This document shows positions 35,028 to 45,400 of a DNA stretch of 64,000 bases, piece by piece; the stretch's first letter is position 1; each line of letters opens with the position of its first letter. The DNA comes from Flavobacterium sp. (GTDB taxonomy: Bacteria > Bacteroidota > Bacteroidia > Flavobacteriales > Flavobacteriaceae), in NCBI GenBank assembly GCA_016787805.1, contig JAEUTY010000021.1:1-64000 (forward strand), read 5' to 3'. Below the pieces are notes generated by a model, which was not told the DNA's origin, did not search any database, and saw only the letters and a list, made by a program, of their open reading frames with translations. The translations under genes and the position numbers were made by a program.

Positions 35028-36845
35028 TTATTCAAAAGATTGTAAGGCAACCAAATTTGAGTAAGTTCCGTTTAAAGCTAGTAGTTCATTGTGAGTACCT
35101 TGTTCTACGATTTCACCTTTTTTCATCACAATAATATTGTCTGCTTTTTGTATTGTAGATAGTCGGTGAGCGATTACAATCGAAGTTCGGTTTTGCATCA
35201 TGTTTTCTAAAGCAACTTGCACTAATTTTTCGCTTTCAGTATCCAAAGCAGAAGTAGCTTCGTCTAAAATCATAATCGGTGGATTTTTCAAAACGGCTCG
35301 TGCAATCGAAATGCGTTGCTTTTGTCCGCCCGAAAACTTGTTGCCACTATCGCCCACATTGGTGTAAATTCCTTCAGGTAAATCTTTTATAAACTCATAT
35401 GCATTGGCAATTTTTAGCGCTTCAATGATTTCTTCATCAGTAGCATCTAACTTTCCAAGTGCGACATTACCACGAATAGTATCGTTAAATAAAATAGAAT
35501 CTTGAGTGACCAATCCTAATAAATTTCGCAATGAATGCATTTCAATGTCTTTGATGTCAATTCCGTCTACTTTAATAGCTCCTTCTTGAACATCATAAAA
35601 ACGAGTAAGCAAATTGGCAATGGTACTTTTTCCACTTCCTGATTGACCAACTAAAGCTATGGTTTTTCCTTTAGGAACGGTTACCGAAAAATTCTTTAAA
35701 ACATTTTCATCGCCATAGCGAAAAGTAATGTTTTCAATGGCAATGTGGTTGTCAAATGAAGTTTTCTTGATTGCATCGGGTTTGTTGTCGATGGTGTTTT
35801 CTTGTTCCAAAATTTCCAAAACTCTATCGGCTGCGGCCATTGCACCTTTTAAAGTGTAGGATGCTTTAGATAATGATTTGGCTGGAGTTAAAATGTTGTA
35901 AGCCAATCCCATATAGGTGATAAACTCGGTTCCTTTGAGGTTGCCTTCAAAAACCATATTACCACCAAACCACAACAGAACGGCAATTACTACGATTCCT
36001 AAAAATTCACTGATTGGCGTTGAAAGGTTGTTTCGATTGATTAAACTATTCGAATACTTGTACAATTTTTGAGCCGATTCTTTGTACTTTCCTTGAAAAT
36101 TATCTTCCGAATTGTAGCTTTTGATGATTTTTAGACCCGATAAAGTTTCATCGATAATAGACAAAAATATTCCCGATTCTTGTTGTACTCGATTGGATTT
36201 TCGTTTCAAGCTTTTTCCAATAAATGAAATTAGAAATCCTGAAGTTGGGATAAAAATAAAGACAAAAAGAGTCAGTTTTGGGCTCAAATAAAACATCGAT
36301 GCAATCGTAAAAATAATGGTCATCGGTTCCTTAATGATGATTTCCAATATTGATAAAAAAGAAAATTGCACCTCACCTACATCATTGGTCATTCGAATCA
36401 TCACGTCGCCGCGTCTTTTCTCAGAATAGAATGATAAAGGCAAATGAATGACTTTTTTATACATCGCCAAGCGCAAATCTTTTAATGTTCCGTTGCGCAG
36501 AAAGGTTACATAATACATTGCCAAATAGTTAAAGATGTTTTTTAGGAAAAACATCATGATAACCAATCCAACCATGAGTAATAACGATGCCTGCTCGTCT
36601 TTTTGTTGCGTGACAACGTAATCTAAATATTCTTTACCATATTTCGGAAGTTCTTTCAATCCGGTGTAAACAGGTTCTGTGTAAATTTTTTCCGTATTGC
36701 CAAACATCACATCCAACATGGGAATGAGCATTACCATCGACAGAGCGTTGAAAACCGCATACAATATATTGAAGAAAATGTTCAAAAAGGCAAACCTTTT
36801 ATAAGGTAAAGCGAAACGTAATATTTTAAAAAAAGTGTTATTCAT
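35028..36845 (-). CDS. ABC transporter, fused permease-ATPase (MsbA/multidrug type)
   Basis: 605 residues: six membrane helices in the first 330 residues, then an ATPase domain with Walker A GQSGSGKST, signature FSGGQKQRISIARA, Walker B PIMILDEATSALD and the H-loop IAHRLSTIQ. A half-transporter acting as homodimer. Length and layout match exporters of lipids (MsbA-like) or drugs; the substrate cannot be told. It directly follows the phosphosugar mutase gene (start next to its stop) and precedes the 54-residue protein. Confidence 0.92.
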   Translation of the reverse strand: MNNTFFKILRFALPYKRFAFLNIFFNILYAVFNALSMVMLIPMLDVMFGNTEKIYTEPVYTGLKELPKYGKEYLDYVVTQQKDEQASLLLMVGLVIMMFFLKNIFNYLAMYYVTFLRNGTLKDLRLAMYKKVIHLPLSFYSEKRRGDVMIRMTNDVGEVQFSFLSILEIIIKEPMTIIFTIASMFYLSPKLTLFVFIFIPTSGFLISFIGKSLKRKSNRVQQESGIFLSIIDETLSGLKIIKSYNSEDNFQGKYKESAQKLYKYSNSLINRNNLSTPISEFLGIVVIAVLLWFGGNMVFEGNLKGTEFITYMGLAYNILTPAKSLSKASYTLKGAMAAADRVLEILEQENTIDNKPDAIKKTSFDNHIAIENITFRYGDENVLKNFSVTVPKGKTIALVGQSGSGKSTIANLLTRFYDVQEGAIKVDGIDIKDIEMHSLRNLLGLVTQDSILFNDTIRGNVALGKLDATDEEIIEALKIANAYEFIKDLPEGIYTNVGDSGNKFSGGQKQRISIARAVLKNPPIMILDEATSALDTESEKLVQVALENMMQNRTSIVIAHRLSTIQKADNIIVMKKGEIVEQGTHNELLALNGTYSNLVALQSFE

Positions 36846-38573
36846 TTAGTTCAACTGCATTGCAGCAATAATGTTTTTGATTTTATTGTCTAATTGTTTT
36901 TCTGCCAATTCAAAATTTTCGACACTGTCTAAATCGGAATTAACGCTAAAATAAAATTTTATTTTTGGTTCTGTTCCACTTGGTCGAGCGCATATTTTTG
37001 AGCCATCTTCTAAGTAATAAATCAATACATTCGATTTTGGAACAGTAATCTTTTCGACTTCGCCTGTCATGACGTTTTTAGAAGTTGAGTTCTGATAATC
37101 TTCAATACAAACCACGCGTTGTCCGTCAATTTCATTCACAGGATTTTCACGCAAATCAACCATCATTTGATTGATTTCTTGTAAACCCGAAATGCCTTTT
37201 TTGGTTAATGATATCAAATGTTCTTTATAAAATCCGTGGTCAACATATAAATTCAATAGTTCTTTATATAACGAGCTTCCGGCTGCTTTTGCTTGAGCTG
37301 CAATTTCACAAACTAATAATGTAGCACCAACAGCGTCCTTATCGCGAACAGCATCACCCACCATAAATCCGAAACTTTCTTCGCCGCCGCCAATGAATTT
37401 TAGTTCAGGGAAATCTTTGATGAATTTGGCAATCCATTTGAAACCTGTCAAACCTACTTTACATTCTACACCATAAGCAGAAGCCAATTCGAGCATCATA
37501 GGAGTAGAAACGATGGTTGAACCAATAAACTCTTTACCTGTAATTTTTCCAGCACGTTTCCATTGTTCGAGTAAAAATGCGGTCATAATGACCATGGTTT
37601 GATTTCCGTTTAATAAAATCATTTGACCATTGGTATCGCGAACTGCCACACCAAGTCTGTCGGAGTCTGGGTCAGTTCCAATCACAATATCGCCATTGAT
37701 TTTATCGGCCAAAGCCAAAGCCATAGTCAACGCTTCTGGTTCTTCAGGATTTGGAGATTTTACGGTAGGGAAATCGCCATTCGGTTCGGCTTGTTCAGGC
37801 ACAATGTTTACATCGGTGTAACCTGCTTTTGTCAAAACATTTGGAATCGCTTTTATCGAAGTTCCATGTAATGAAGTGTAAACAATTTTTAGGTTTTCTT
37901 TGGCAGAACTAGGTGTATTGAAACTAGCATTAGCAACAGTTGAGGTTGCAAAAGCTTCATCAACAGCCACGTCAATGTATTCAATTAAATTTTCATTAGC
38001 TTCAAATTTGATTTCGATGTAATTTAAAGCTTCAATCGTATTGATGATTTCGTGGTCTTGTGGAGGAACGAGTTGTCCGCCATCTTGCCAATATACTTTG
38101 TAGCCGTTGTATTCTGGTGGATTGTGTGAAGCAGTCAAAACAATTCCAGCATGACAGTTTAAATGTTTCAATGCAAATGATAATTCGGGTGTTGGACGCA
38201 TATCAGAAAAAAGATACACTTTGATTCCGTTGGCCGAAAAAACATCCGCAACCACTTTGGCTAGTGTATTACTGTTGTGACGACAATCGTACGCAATCGC
38301 AACTTTGAGTTGTTCGTTGGGAAACGATTTTTTCATGTAATTAGACAAACCTTGCGTGTTTTTGCCTAAAGTGTATTTGTTGATTCGGTTGGTTCCAACG
38401 CCCATGATTCCGCGCATTCCACCAGTTCCGAATTCTAAATTTTTATAAAAACTTTCTTCCAACTCTTTGGGAGCAGAAGTCATCATTTCTTTTATTGAGT
38501 TTTGGGTTGCTTCGTCAAAAGTTGGTGTCAACCATTCGTTTACTTTATCCAAAATGTTTTGTTCAATGTGCAT
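36846..38573 (-). CDS. Phosphoglucomutase/phosphomannomutase family enzyme
   Basis: 575 residues from the ATG at 38573; a TTG seven codons upstream would overlap the ORF6N gene and is less likely. The alpha-D-phosphohexomutase marks are all present: phosphoserine loop VLTASHNPPEYNGYK, metal loop GTDPDSDRLGVAV, sugar loop GGGEESFGF and phosphate loop ARPSGTEPKIKFY. This large form interconverts hexose 1- and 6-phosphates (and possibly ribose phosphates). It abuts the ABC exporter downstream. Which sugar is preferred is not visible. Confidence 0.93.
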   Translation of the reverse strand: MHIEQNILDKVNEWLTPTFDEATQNSIKEMMTSAPKELEESFYKNLEFGTGGMRGIMGVGTNRINKYTLGKNTQGLSNYMKKSFPNEQLKVAIAYDCRHNSNTLAKVVADVFSANGIKVYLFSDMRPTPELSFALKHLNCHAGIVLTASHNPPEYNGYKVYWQDGGQLVPPQDHEIINTIEALNYIEIKFEANENLIEYIDVAVDEAFATSTVANASFNTPSSAKENLKIVYTSLHGTSIKAIPNVLTKAGYTDVNIVPEQAEPNGDFPTVKSPNPEEPEALTMALALADKINGDIVIGTDPDSDRLGVAVRDTNGQMILLNGNQTMVIMTAFLLEQWKRAGKITGKEFIGSTIVSTPMMLELASAYGVECKVGLTGFKWIAKFIKDFPELKFIGGGEESFGFMVGDAVRDKDAVGATLLVCEIAAQAKAAGSSLYKELLNLYVDHGFYKEHLISLTKKGISGLQEINQMMVDLRENPVNEIDGQRVVCIEDYQNSTSKNVMTGEVEKITVPKSNVLIYYLEDGSKICARPSGTEPKIKFYFSVNSDLDSVENFELAEKQLDNKIKNIIAAMQLN

Positions 38574-38577
38574 AATC

Positions 38578-39081
38578 TTAGCTTTTATAACCAATTTTTG
38601 GTCGGTCTTTTTTATCTGTAGTTGGACTATTTTTGTCCATCAAATGATTTAATATTTTATAAATATCAGGAAGCTGATTTTCAATATCTTCTACTTTTTT
38701 ACTTATTTCTTCCAAACTTAACAACGAGTTTCGTAACAGAACAAAAGTTCGCATTATTGCAATGTTTATTGTGATTGCTTTTTCAGAATTCAAAACACTA
38801 GAAAGCATTGCTATTCCTTGTTCGGTAAAGGCAAAAGGTAGGTATTTTGTATGTTTGCCTTTTCCTTTTTCTAAGGTCACAAATTGTGATCTTAAAGATT
38901 TGAGTTCTTCTTCTGTAAGTTCAAACATAAAATCATCGGGAAATCGGGCGATGTTTCTGCGAACCGCTTGTTTTAAAACTCTGGTTTCAATTTCATATAG
39001 CAATGCCAAATCATAATCTAACATTACTTTTCGGTTTCTAATAAAGTGTATTTTATTAGTAATAATTTCAATATTTTTCAT
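38578..39081 (-). CDS. ORF6N domain protein
   Basis: 167 residues. The N-terminal half (about 8-95: FIRNRKVMLDYDLALLYEIETRVLKQAVRRNIARFPDDFMFEL and FAFTEQGIAMLSSVL) is the ORF6N domain, a phage- and element-associated putative DNA-binding module related to KilA-N/Rha proteins; the rest is helical. Such genes are scattered singly in Bacteroidota chromosomes and their role is unknown. It sits 4 bp ahead of the mutase start, so it may have been inserted into an existing operon. Confidence 0.85.
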   Translation of the reverse strand: MKNIEIITNKIHFIRNRKVMLDYDLALLYEIETRVLKQAVRRNIARFPDDFMFELTEEELKSLRSQFVTLEKGKGKHTKYLPFAFTEQGIAMLSSVLNSEKAITINIAIMRTFVLLRNSLLSLEEISKKVEDIENQLPDIYKILNHLMDKNSPTTDKKDRPKIGYKS

Positions 39082-39122
39082 AGGCGTGTAATAAATGTAA
39101 AGGCGATTAGAAAATGGTTGTT

Positions 39123-40082
39123 TTATTTCATATTTACTTCAGTTGCAATTTTATAACGCTCTTCATTGTTTTTCGTTCGAAGAATGATTTCTCCTAAAAA
39201 CCCAGCCAAGAACAATTGTGTTCCAATAATCATTGAGGTTAATGCAATGTAAAACAACGGATTGCTTGTTACTAATATAGTTTCAAAGCCAGAGTATAAT
39301 TTGATTAATTTGATAGCGATAATAAAACCAGTTGCCAAAAATCCAATCACAAACATTAATACACCAACCGCTCCAAAGAGATGCATTGGTCTTTTCCCGT
39401 AGCGTGATAAAAACCAAATGGTAATTAAATCCAAAAAGCCATTGATAAATCGATTGATCCCAAATTTAGATTCGCCGTATTTTCGAGCTTGGTGTTTTAC
39501 GGGTTTTTCGCCAATTTTACCAAAACCTGCATTTTTAGCTAAAACTGGAATATAACGGTGCATTTCGCCCGAAACTTCTATGTTTTTGATGACTACATTT
39601 TTGTATGCCTTTAATCCGCAGTTAAAATCGTTAAGCTGAACGCCCGAAGTTTTTCGCGCGGCCCAATTGAACAATTTGGAAGGCCAATTTTTGGTTACAA
39701 CAGAATCATAGCGTTTCTTTTTCCAGCCCGAAACCAAATCAAAATGTTGATTGAGAATCATGTTGTACAAATCTGGAATTTCTTCAGGACTGTCTTGCAA
39801 ATCAGCATCCATGGTAATAATAACATCGCCTTTGGCTTTAGCAAAACCAGCATGCAATGCTTGTGATTTACCGTAATTACGCAAAAAACGAATCCCTTTT
39901 ACGTTCGGATTTTCGGTTGAAAGTTGTTCAATGGTTTGCCAAGAATTGTCGGTACTTCCGTCATCGATGAAAATAATTTCATACGTGTAGTGGTGTTCGT
40001 TCATGACTTTTACAATCCATGAGTGCAATTCGGGCAACGATTCTTGTTCGTTTAATAAGGGAATAATTATAGATAAATTCAT
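39123..40082 (-). CDS. Family 2 glycosyltransferase with C-terminal membrane helices
   Basis: 319 residues. GT-A domain with IIPLLNEQESLPEL, DDGSTDNSW, the DXD-containing MDADLQDSPEEIPDL and the acceptor region NDFNCGLKAYK, then two membrane helices (about 232-258 and 268-298). This layout matches the polyprenyl-phosphate glycosyltransferases (DPM1/GtrB/ArnC-like) that load a sugar on a lipid carrier at the inner membrane. Its start overlaps by 1 bp the stop of the DUF4199 gene. Confidence 0.92.
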   Translation of the reverse strand: MNLSIIIPLLNEQESLPELHSWIVKVMNEHHYTYEIIFIDDGSTDNSWQTIEQLSTENPNVKGIRFLRNYGKSQALHAGFAKAKGDVIITMDADLQDSPEEIPDLYNMILNQHFDLVSGWKKKRYDSVVTKNWPSKLFNWAARKTSGVQLNDFNCGLKAYKNVVIKNIEVSGEMHRYIPVLAKNAGFGKIGEKPVKHQARKYGESKFGINRFINGFLDLITIWFLSRYGKRPMHLFGAVGVLMFVIGFLATGFIIAIKLIKLYSGFETILVTSNPLFYIALTSMIIGTQLFLAGFLGEIILRTKNNEERYKIATEVNMK

Positions 40083-40612
40083 TAATAAACTTCTTTTTTT
40101 CTTGATTTCATTATTGCAGCTAAAATCAAACCAAAAATAATTGCTCCTAGTAATGCTTGCATAAAACCGAAGAATTGGCCTTTCAAAGAAAATTGCGAGT
40201 TTTCTCTTATCGATTCTGCTGCTTTTTGAATATCAGCGCTTGGGGCATCAAATTTTTCAAGCATACCAACTTGAAAGTCAACCAAATGTTCAGTAATGAT
40301 GTCTTTAGCTTCAGTATCTACAAAATTGAAGAGGAGAATGTTAAATGCGGTAGAAATTGCTATTCCAATAAGAGCTGATAGAAAATAAGCAGTAAAGCCT
40401 TCTTTAAAACTCAATTGACCATTTTTTTCTTTTTTACATTTGCTTAAAAGCATTACACCTATTATAATCCAAACGATCAACAACCCAAACCCAATCCACA
40501 TGTTGACAAAAAGTTTTAAATCGATGACATACATCATCAATGTTACTAAAAGGGCGATAACTCCAGAAATTAATCCGAAATTGGTAGCGTTTTTCTTGAT
40601 TATAGCATCCAT
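40082..40612 (-). CDS. DUF4199 membrane protein
   Basis: 176 residues with four membrane helices: two in the first 55 residues, one near 80-97 following QLSFKEGFTAYFLS, and one near 150-168, matching DUF4199, a small Bacteroidota inner-membrane family. It is translationally coupled to the glycosyltransferase, a conserved pair in Flavobacteria; a role with lipid-linked sugars is inferred only from context. Confidence 0.87.
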   Translation of the reverse strand: MDAIIKKNATNFGLISGVIALLVTLMMYVIDLKLFVNMWIGFGLLIVWIIIGVMLLSKCKKEKNGQLSFKEGFTAYFLSALIGIAISTAFNILLFNFVDTEAKDIITEHLVDFQVGMLEKFDAPSADIQKAAESIRENSQFSLKGQFFGFMQALLGAIIFGLILAAIMKSRKKEVY

Positions 40613-40700
40613 AATTGATAAGTTTAAATTAATCTACAAATATAGTAATTCCGTTATTATTAAAGTTAGTTCAATATAATTAAAAAAAGTTACACTTTAG

Positions 40701-40730
40701 TTTGATTTTAAAAAAATAGTTGTATTTTTG
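40701..40730 (+). promoter_or_regulatory. Promoter of rpmE2
   Basis: TTTG (40701-40704), 18 bp, TATTTTTG (40723-40730) followed by CACAC. A near-consensus Bacteroidota promoter. Confidence 0.85.
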
Positions 40731-40736
40731 CACACT

Positions 40737-40836
40737 CAAATTAAAAACAAGATTAATAAAAGTTGTAGTTGGTTTATACCTTTTAAACAAAAGCTTCAAA
40801 ACGAAACTACTTCATAACAAATAAAAGATTTACAAA
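40737..40836 (+). promoter_or_regulatory. Long structured leader of rpmE2
   Basis: About 100 nt between the predicted transcription start and the ATG. GTAGTT (40765-40770) pairs with AACTAC (40805-40810), and GTTT (40772-40775) with AAAC (40799-40802), giving a hairpin with an internal loop. A leader of this length before a ribosomal protein gene suggests autoregulation, but nothing proves it. Confidence 0.4.
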
Positions 40837-41088
40837 ATGAAAAAAGGAATTCACCCAGAAAATTACAGATTAGTTGCTTTCAAAGACATGTCAAATGAGG
40901 ATGTTTTTATCACTAAATCTACAGTTGAAACTAAAGAAACTATCACAGTTGATGGTGTTGAATATCCAGTGTACAAAATGGAGATTTCTAGAACTTCTCA
41001 CCCTTTTTACACCGGTAAATCGAAACTTATCGATACTGCAGGACGTATCGACAAATTCAAAAGCAAATACGCAAAACACGGAAAATAA
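40837..41088 (+). CDS. rpmE2: 50S ribosomal protein L31, type B
   Basis: 83 residues, starting MKKGIHPENYRLVAFKDMS and containing the type B signature region ISRTSHPFYTGKSKLIDTAGRIDKF. It lacks the zinc-binding Cys set of the C+ form, as expected. Part of the large subunit. Own promoter at 40701-40730 and own terminator at 41117-41142. Confidence 0.96.
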   Translation: MKKGIHPENYRLVAFKDMSNEDVFITKSTVETKETITVDGVEYPVYKMEISRTSHPFYTGKSKLIDTAGRIDKFKSKYAKHGK

Positions 41089-41116
41089 TAGTTTTAAGTG
41101 TTCAAATTTTATTAAG

Positions 41117-41142
41117 ACCTTCCATGTTTGGGAGGTTTTTTT
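41117..41142 (+). terminator. Terminator of rpmE2
   Basis: ACCTTCC (41117-41123) pairs with GGGAGGT (41130-41136), one G-U, 6-nt loop, followed by a run of T to 41142. Confidence 0.8.
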
Positions 41143-41158
41143 ATGTGCCAAACTTTTG

Positions 41159-41166
41159 TAACTTTG
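41159..41166 (+). promoter_or_regulatory. -7 box of the GlmU-like gene
   Basis: TAACTTTG, 27 bp before the ATG at 41194; no clear -33 box. Confidence 0.55.
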
Positions 41167-41193
41167 AAATCGCAACCATAATTCGCAACCTAA

Positions 41194-42369
41194 ATGAACT
41201 ATATACTTTTTGATGGAACCGTTCGCAATGCTTTATTGCCTTTTACTTTCACACGACCAGTTGCTGAAATTAGAATCGGAATTTTGACCATTCGTGAAAA
41301 ATGGGAAAAATATTTGGGTTACACCACAACAACCTTAACAGAAGAATATCTTTCTGATAAGTATCCAATGGTTGAAATGGAAGAAAATGTGATGATCAAT
41401 GCGTCATTTTTGCCTAACGATATACTGTCTGAAATGATCAAAAACCTTGAAAAAAATCAGGCTATTTTTAAAGGAGAAGAAGTCATTGCTTTTTATACTA
41501 ATGACACACAAGATGAAGTTGATTTTGAATCGTATGAGATAATAGAATTCAATCAAGATTGTTTGACAGTTGAGCATACTTGGGATATTTTTTCCAAGAA
41601 TGATGCCGCTTTACGCGAAGATTTTGAGTTGATTACCGAAGGAAGAAGTTCGCAACCAATCCCAAAATCAGTTAATGTGCTTTCGCCAGAAAATATTTTT
41701 GTCGAAGAAGGAGCCAAGTTAGAATTTGTAACATTAAATGCGTCAACAGGTCCGATTTATATAGGAAAAAATGCTGAAATCATGGAAGGTTCGGTAATTC
41801 GCGGTCCGTTTGCCTTATGTGAGGAAGCACAAGTGAAATTGGCAACCAAAGTATACGGAGCCACAACAGTTGGCCCGCATTGCAGAATAGGAGGTGAGGT
41901 AAATAATTCGGTTCTTTTTGGGTATTCTAATAAAGGTCACGACGGATTTTTAGGAAATTCAGTTCTAGGAGAATGGTGTAATATAGGCGCCGATAGTAAT
42001 AATTCCAACCTTAAGAACAACTACGAAGAAGTGAAATTATGGAGTTATGAAACCGAGAATTTCGCCAAAACGGGCTTGCAATTTTGCGGTTTAATGATGG
42101 GCGATCATAGCAAATGTGGCATCAACACGATGTTCAATACAGGAACTGTAATTGGCGTGAGTACTAACATTTTCGGCTCGGGTTTTCCGCGCAATTTTGT
42201 TCCCAGTTTTTCTTGGGGAGGCGCAGCAGGTTTTACGACTTATCTAACTTCAAAAGCGTTTCAAACTGCCAAAATAGTGATGTCGCGCCGTCATGTTGAT
42301 TTCACAGAAGAAGATGCCAAGATACTCGAACACGTTTTTGAAGAAACCAAAAAATATAGAAAAGAGTAA
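41194..42369 (+). CDS. GlmU-like sugar nucleotidyltransferase family protein
   Basis: 391 residues. N-terminal part (1-about 165) resembles the NTP_transf_4 family (LFDGTVRNALLPFTFTRPVAEIRIGILTIREKWEKYLG); the C-terminal part (about 170-375) is a left-handed beta-helix with hexapeptide repeats (IYIGKNAEIMEGSVIRGPFALCEEAQV...) and acyltransferase-like GGEVNNSVLFGYSNKGHDGFLG. This two-domain form is common in Bacteroidota and is annotated as putative sugar nucleotidyltransferase; the true substrate is not established. Convergent with the tail-fibre gene through a shared terminator. Confidence 0.88.
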   Translation: MNYILFDGTVRNALLPFTFTRPVAEIRIGILTIREKWEKYLGYTTTTLTEEYLSDKYPMVEMEENVMINASFLPNDILSEMIKNLEKNQAIFKGEEVIAFYTNDTQDEVDFESYEIIEFNQDCLTVEHTWDIFSKNDAALREDFELITEGRSSQPIPKSVNVLSPENIFVEEGAKLEFVTLNASTGPIYIGKNAEIMEGSVIRGPFALCEEAQVKLATKVYGATTVGPHCRIGGEVNNSVLFGYSNKGHDGFLGNSVLGEWCNIGADSNNSNLKNNYEEVKLWSYETENFAKTGLQFCGLMMGDHSKCGINTMFNTGTVIGVSTNIFGSGFPRNFVPSFSWGGAAGFTTYLTSKAFQTAKIVMSRRHVDFTEEDAKILEHVFEETKKYRKE

Positions 42370-42370
42370 T

Positions 42371-42399
42371 AAAAAAAGAGAACTTTGTTCTCTTTTTTT
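42371..42399. terminator. Bidirectional terminator
   Basis: A-rich arm ending AGAGAAC (42371-42383) and its complement GTTCTCT... (42387-42399) make a 13-bp stem with a 3-nt loop and A/T tails on both sides, serving the GlmU-like gene and the convergent surface-protein gene. Confidence 0.85.
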
Positions 42400-42448
42400 A
42401 TTACGATAAATTCACTGTCTAAATCAATTTAAAAAGTAAATGTGTTTA

Positions 42449-45400
42449 TTATCTTTTTTCAAAAGCTTCTTTTGGCTCAGGGTTTTTATTCATTTTTTCC
42501 GCCAAAGACTTTGCTTCTTGCTCTTCTTTTTTCTGTGCTTCCAAAAGTTCACGTTTAAATTTTTCTAATTCATGACTTTCTCTATTAACCCTGTCTTTTA
42601 ATCTGGTTGGGGTGAGTTTCACCTTATCAACCATTTGTTGTCTATCTGCTGCCGTATAATTTTCATTAATTTCAAAAGTATTTTCTTTAATTCTTGCCAT
42701 TGCAATCCAATTTACTGCGAATGAAGCTGAATAATCAGGAACACTAATAGTAAATCCATCGTGTGACTGATCAATAATTGTAATGCGCTCAGTACTATTT
42801 ACTCCTGTTATAGTTACAACAGGTATTGCATTATTGGTATTTGTTTTAAACTCTTCATTAAATGGAATAAACATTGTGTTGCTATTTATTGTAACTACTC
42901 CAAAATCGCTAATGTTTTTAAAAACTTCTTGGGTTTTAGTTTGTTTTTGATCTAATTCTTTTATAGCATTTATGGTTACATAATCTAGAGCATGTGAGTT
43001 ATAGCTCAAGTACTCTTCAATATTACTTTTGTCTGCTTCATTAGGTAAATATTCAAACTTACCAACTGTGTAAGGAGCAACTTTTTGCATTTCTTGTGCA
43101 ATGATTCCGATATGATATTCATCTTTAGGTGTTTTTGCTTTGCCATTGTATTTGTAATAAACGGGGTTTATTTTTTTTAATGTTTCTAAACCATCCTTAA
43201 ACGGATGTATATCCTCTTTCAAGCGTTCGTCTGAAACAATAGTCCAAGCGTTACTGCCCGGTTTTGCAGCCGAGTTGTTAGCAAGTTGCAAATCATAACC
43301 TGAAGTGGCTCCAAAGTTTACGGTTAGACCAACTGTATTTGCGCCATCATTAAAATCTGTTGTTGAAGAATAATCATGAAGGTATTCTACACTACCCGTT
43401 TGAACCTCAGTTCCATCTACATTTCCATTTCTGAAAATGGCAATTCGGGATGTTGCAATTGAAGGGTCATAAGCTTGCAATCTTGTAGCTGTTGGTGCAA
43501 TTATGCCAATACCGAGTCTTCCATCTCCTCTAAAACGCATTCCTTCAGTTATACCACTATACCATCTGTGGCTGTAAGTTAATGTAGCTTCTGGCACTGA
43601 ACTCCATAAAGTAGAACCAGTAATTCCTATGGCATAATCTGTAGAAGTAGCGGATACTTGCGGGTATAACACTAATTTTGTTCCTAAGCTTCGATTTGTA
43701 AAGCTTGGAGCCGCTACACCTGCACTATTAAAATTCAGCATGTTTGAATTTAAGCTATTCATATATAATTTTGCATTAGTGCCACCAAGTTCAACTAATT
43801 CTGTTGGGAATGCAGTTCCAAATCCAGCGTTTCCATTCATAAATATTCCTGAGAACCCCAGCGAATTTCCATCGGCATAAAGGGCTTGATCTGTATTTAG
43901 AGGTAAAGTTGCTACTCCTGTACCAAGACCAGCATAAACCCCTGTTGCATGCCAACTATTGGTATAATCACCAATTCCCATTACACCTGCACCATAACCC
44001 CAAGTGCTATTTCCACCTCTTCCATATCCCATGACACCTACGTTTTGGTAATCAGTGGCAGTACTCAATTGTCTTGCTTCACCAAGTATGGTGTTTTTGT
44101 TTGTGTCAGAATTTTTAAACACATGTAATGGTTGTAATGGATCAGCAATTCCAACACCAATATTTCCCGTAGTTTGTTTAACACGCATACGTTCAATTGT
44201 ATTGGTTCCAAAAACGATATCATTAGCATCAGTTGTACCTATATAGTTTTCAGTAGCTCCAATTGTAGATGTTCCATAAGTCACGGGTGTAGCTGGAGTC
44301 GTTATAGCAGTATTTCCATTTAGTCTCCAATCGCGGGTATTCGTAAGTCCAGCATAGGAAGTAACAATCCATCTCGCCAAAGTTGCATTGTAAACTAGAG
44401 TTACCGTAGAATTTCCTGCAGTTAAGCCAGTTAAGTTTCCGCCTGTTCCTGTTAAAATACCATTCGCCACATTGTTATTGGCAATACTCATAATTTGTCC
44501 AGTAGTATTTATTAATGTCAGCACTTGTCCGTCATTGCCACCACTAATGGTTTGCAATGAAAAGGCAACTGTTGGTCCTGTTACACGATAATGACTGTAT
44601 TCAGCACCAGCGGTTAGTGTGGCTGCAGGTGTTGCCGAATTGGGTAAAGCCAATGCGGGACCTTCTTTTAAAGCCAAATCACCATTCACATCCAAAACGG
44701 AGTTAGGTAAAATAGTATTCTTAATTCCCACTCTATTGTTCAAACCATCAACAGTCAATAATTGCGTGTTGGTAGCGTTTCCTAAAAAAATTCTGTTGGT
44801 GCCACCGTGCGCTGATAATCGAATATCTCCAGCGCCAGCACCACCAGTTGCGACACCTATTTTGAAGCGATAGGTTGGATCTCCAATTCTTACATCGCCT
44901 TCAGTAGCATTGGTGTCCCAGTTGTTAATTCCACGCACATCAAATAAAGTCCCAGGTGAAGAAGTGTTAATACCAACATTTCCCCCAGGAATAATTGACA
45001 TATCAGCAGTATCAATATAGGATGCTCCCAATAATAGTTTTCCTGTATTGAAGTTTTTAATGGCCATATCGCCATTTTGCGCATCGGTGAAGAAAGTTCC
45101 AGTTGTAGCGGCTCCAATTTGGGCATATTCATAAGTTCTTCCCAAAGAAAGATAGGATAATTGTGATGCATTCCCACTTAAAATTTGCAAACCAATAGTA
45201 TTTCCTGGTGCTAAAATATCAAGTTTATAGGATGGATTAGCTGTTCCTATTCCAACATTTCCTGAACTTTGTTTCAAACGCATGCGTTCAATTCCGTTGG
45301 TACCAAAAACAATGTCATTAGCATCGGTAGTTCCAAAGAAATTTTCAGTAGCACCAATTAAAGAGGTTCCGTAAGTTCCAGGTATTGCTGGAGTTGTAAT

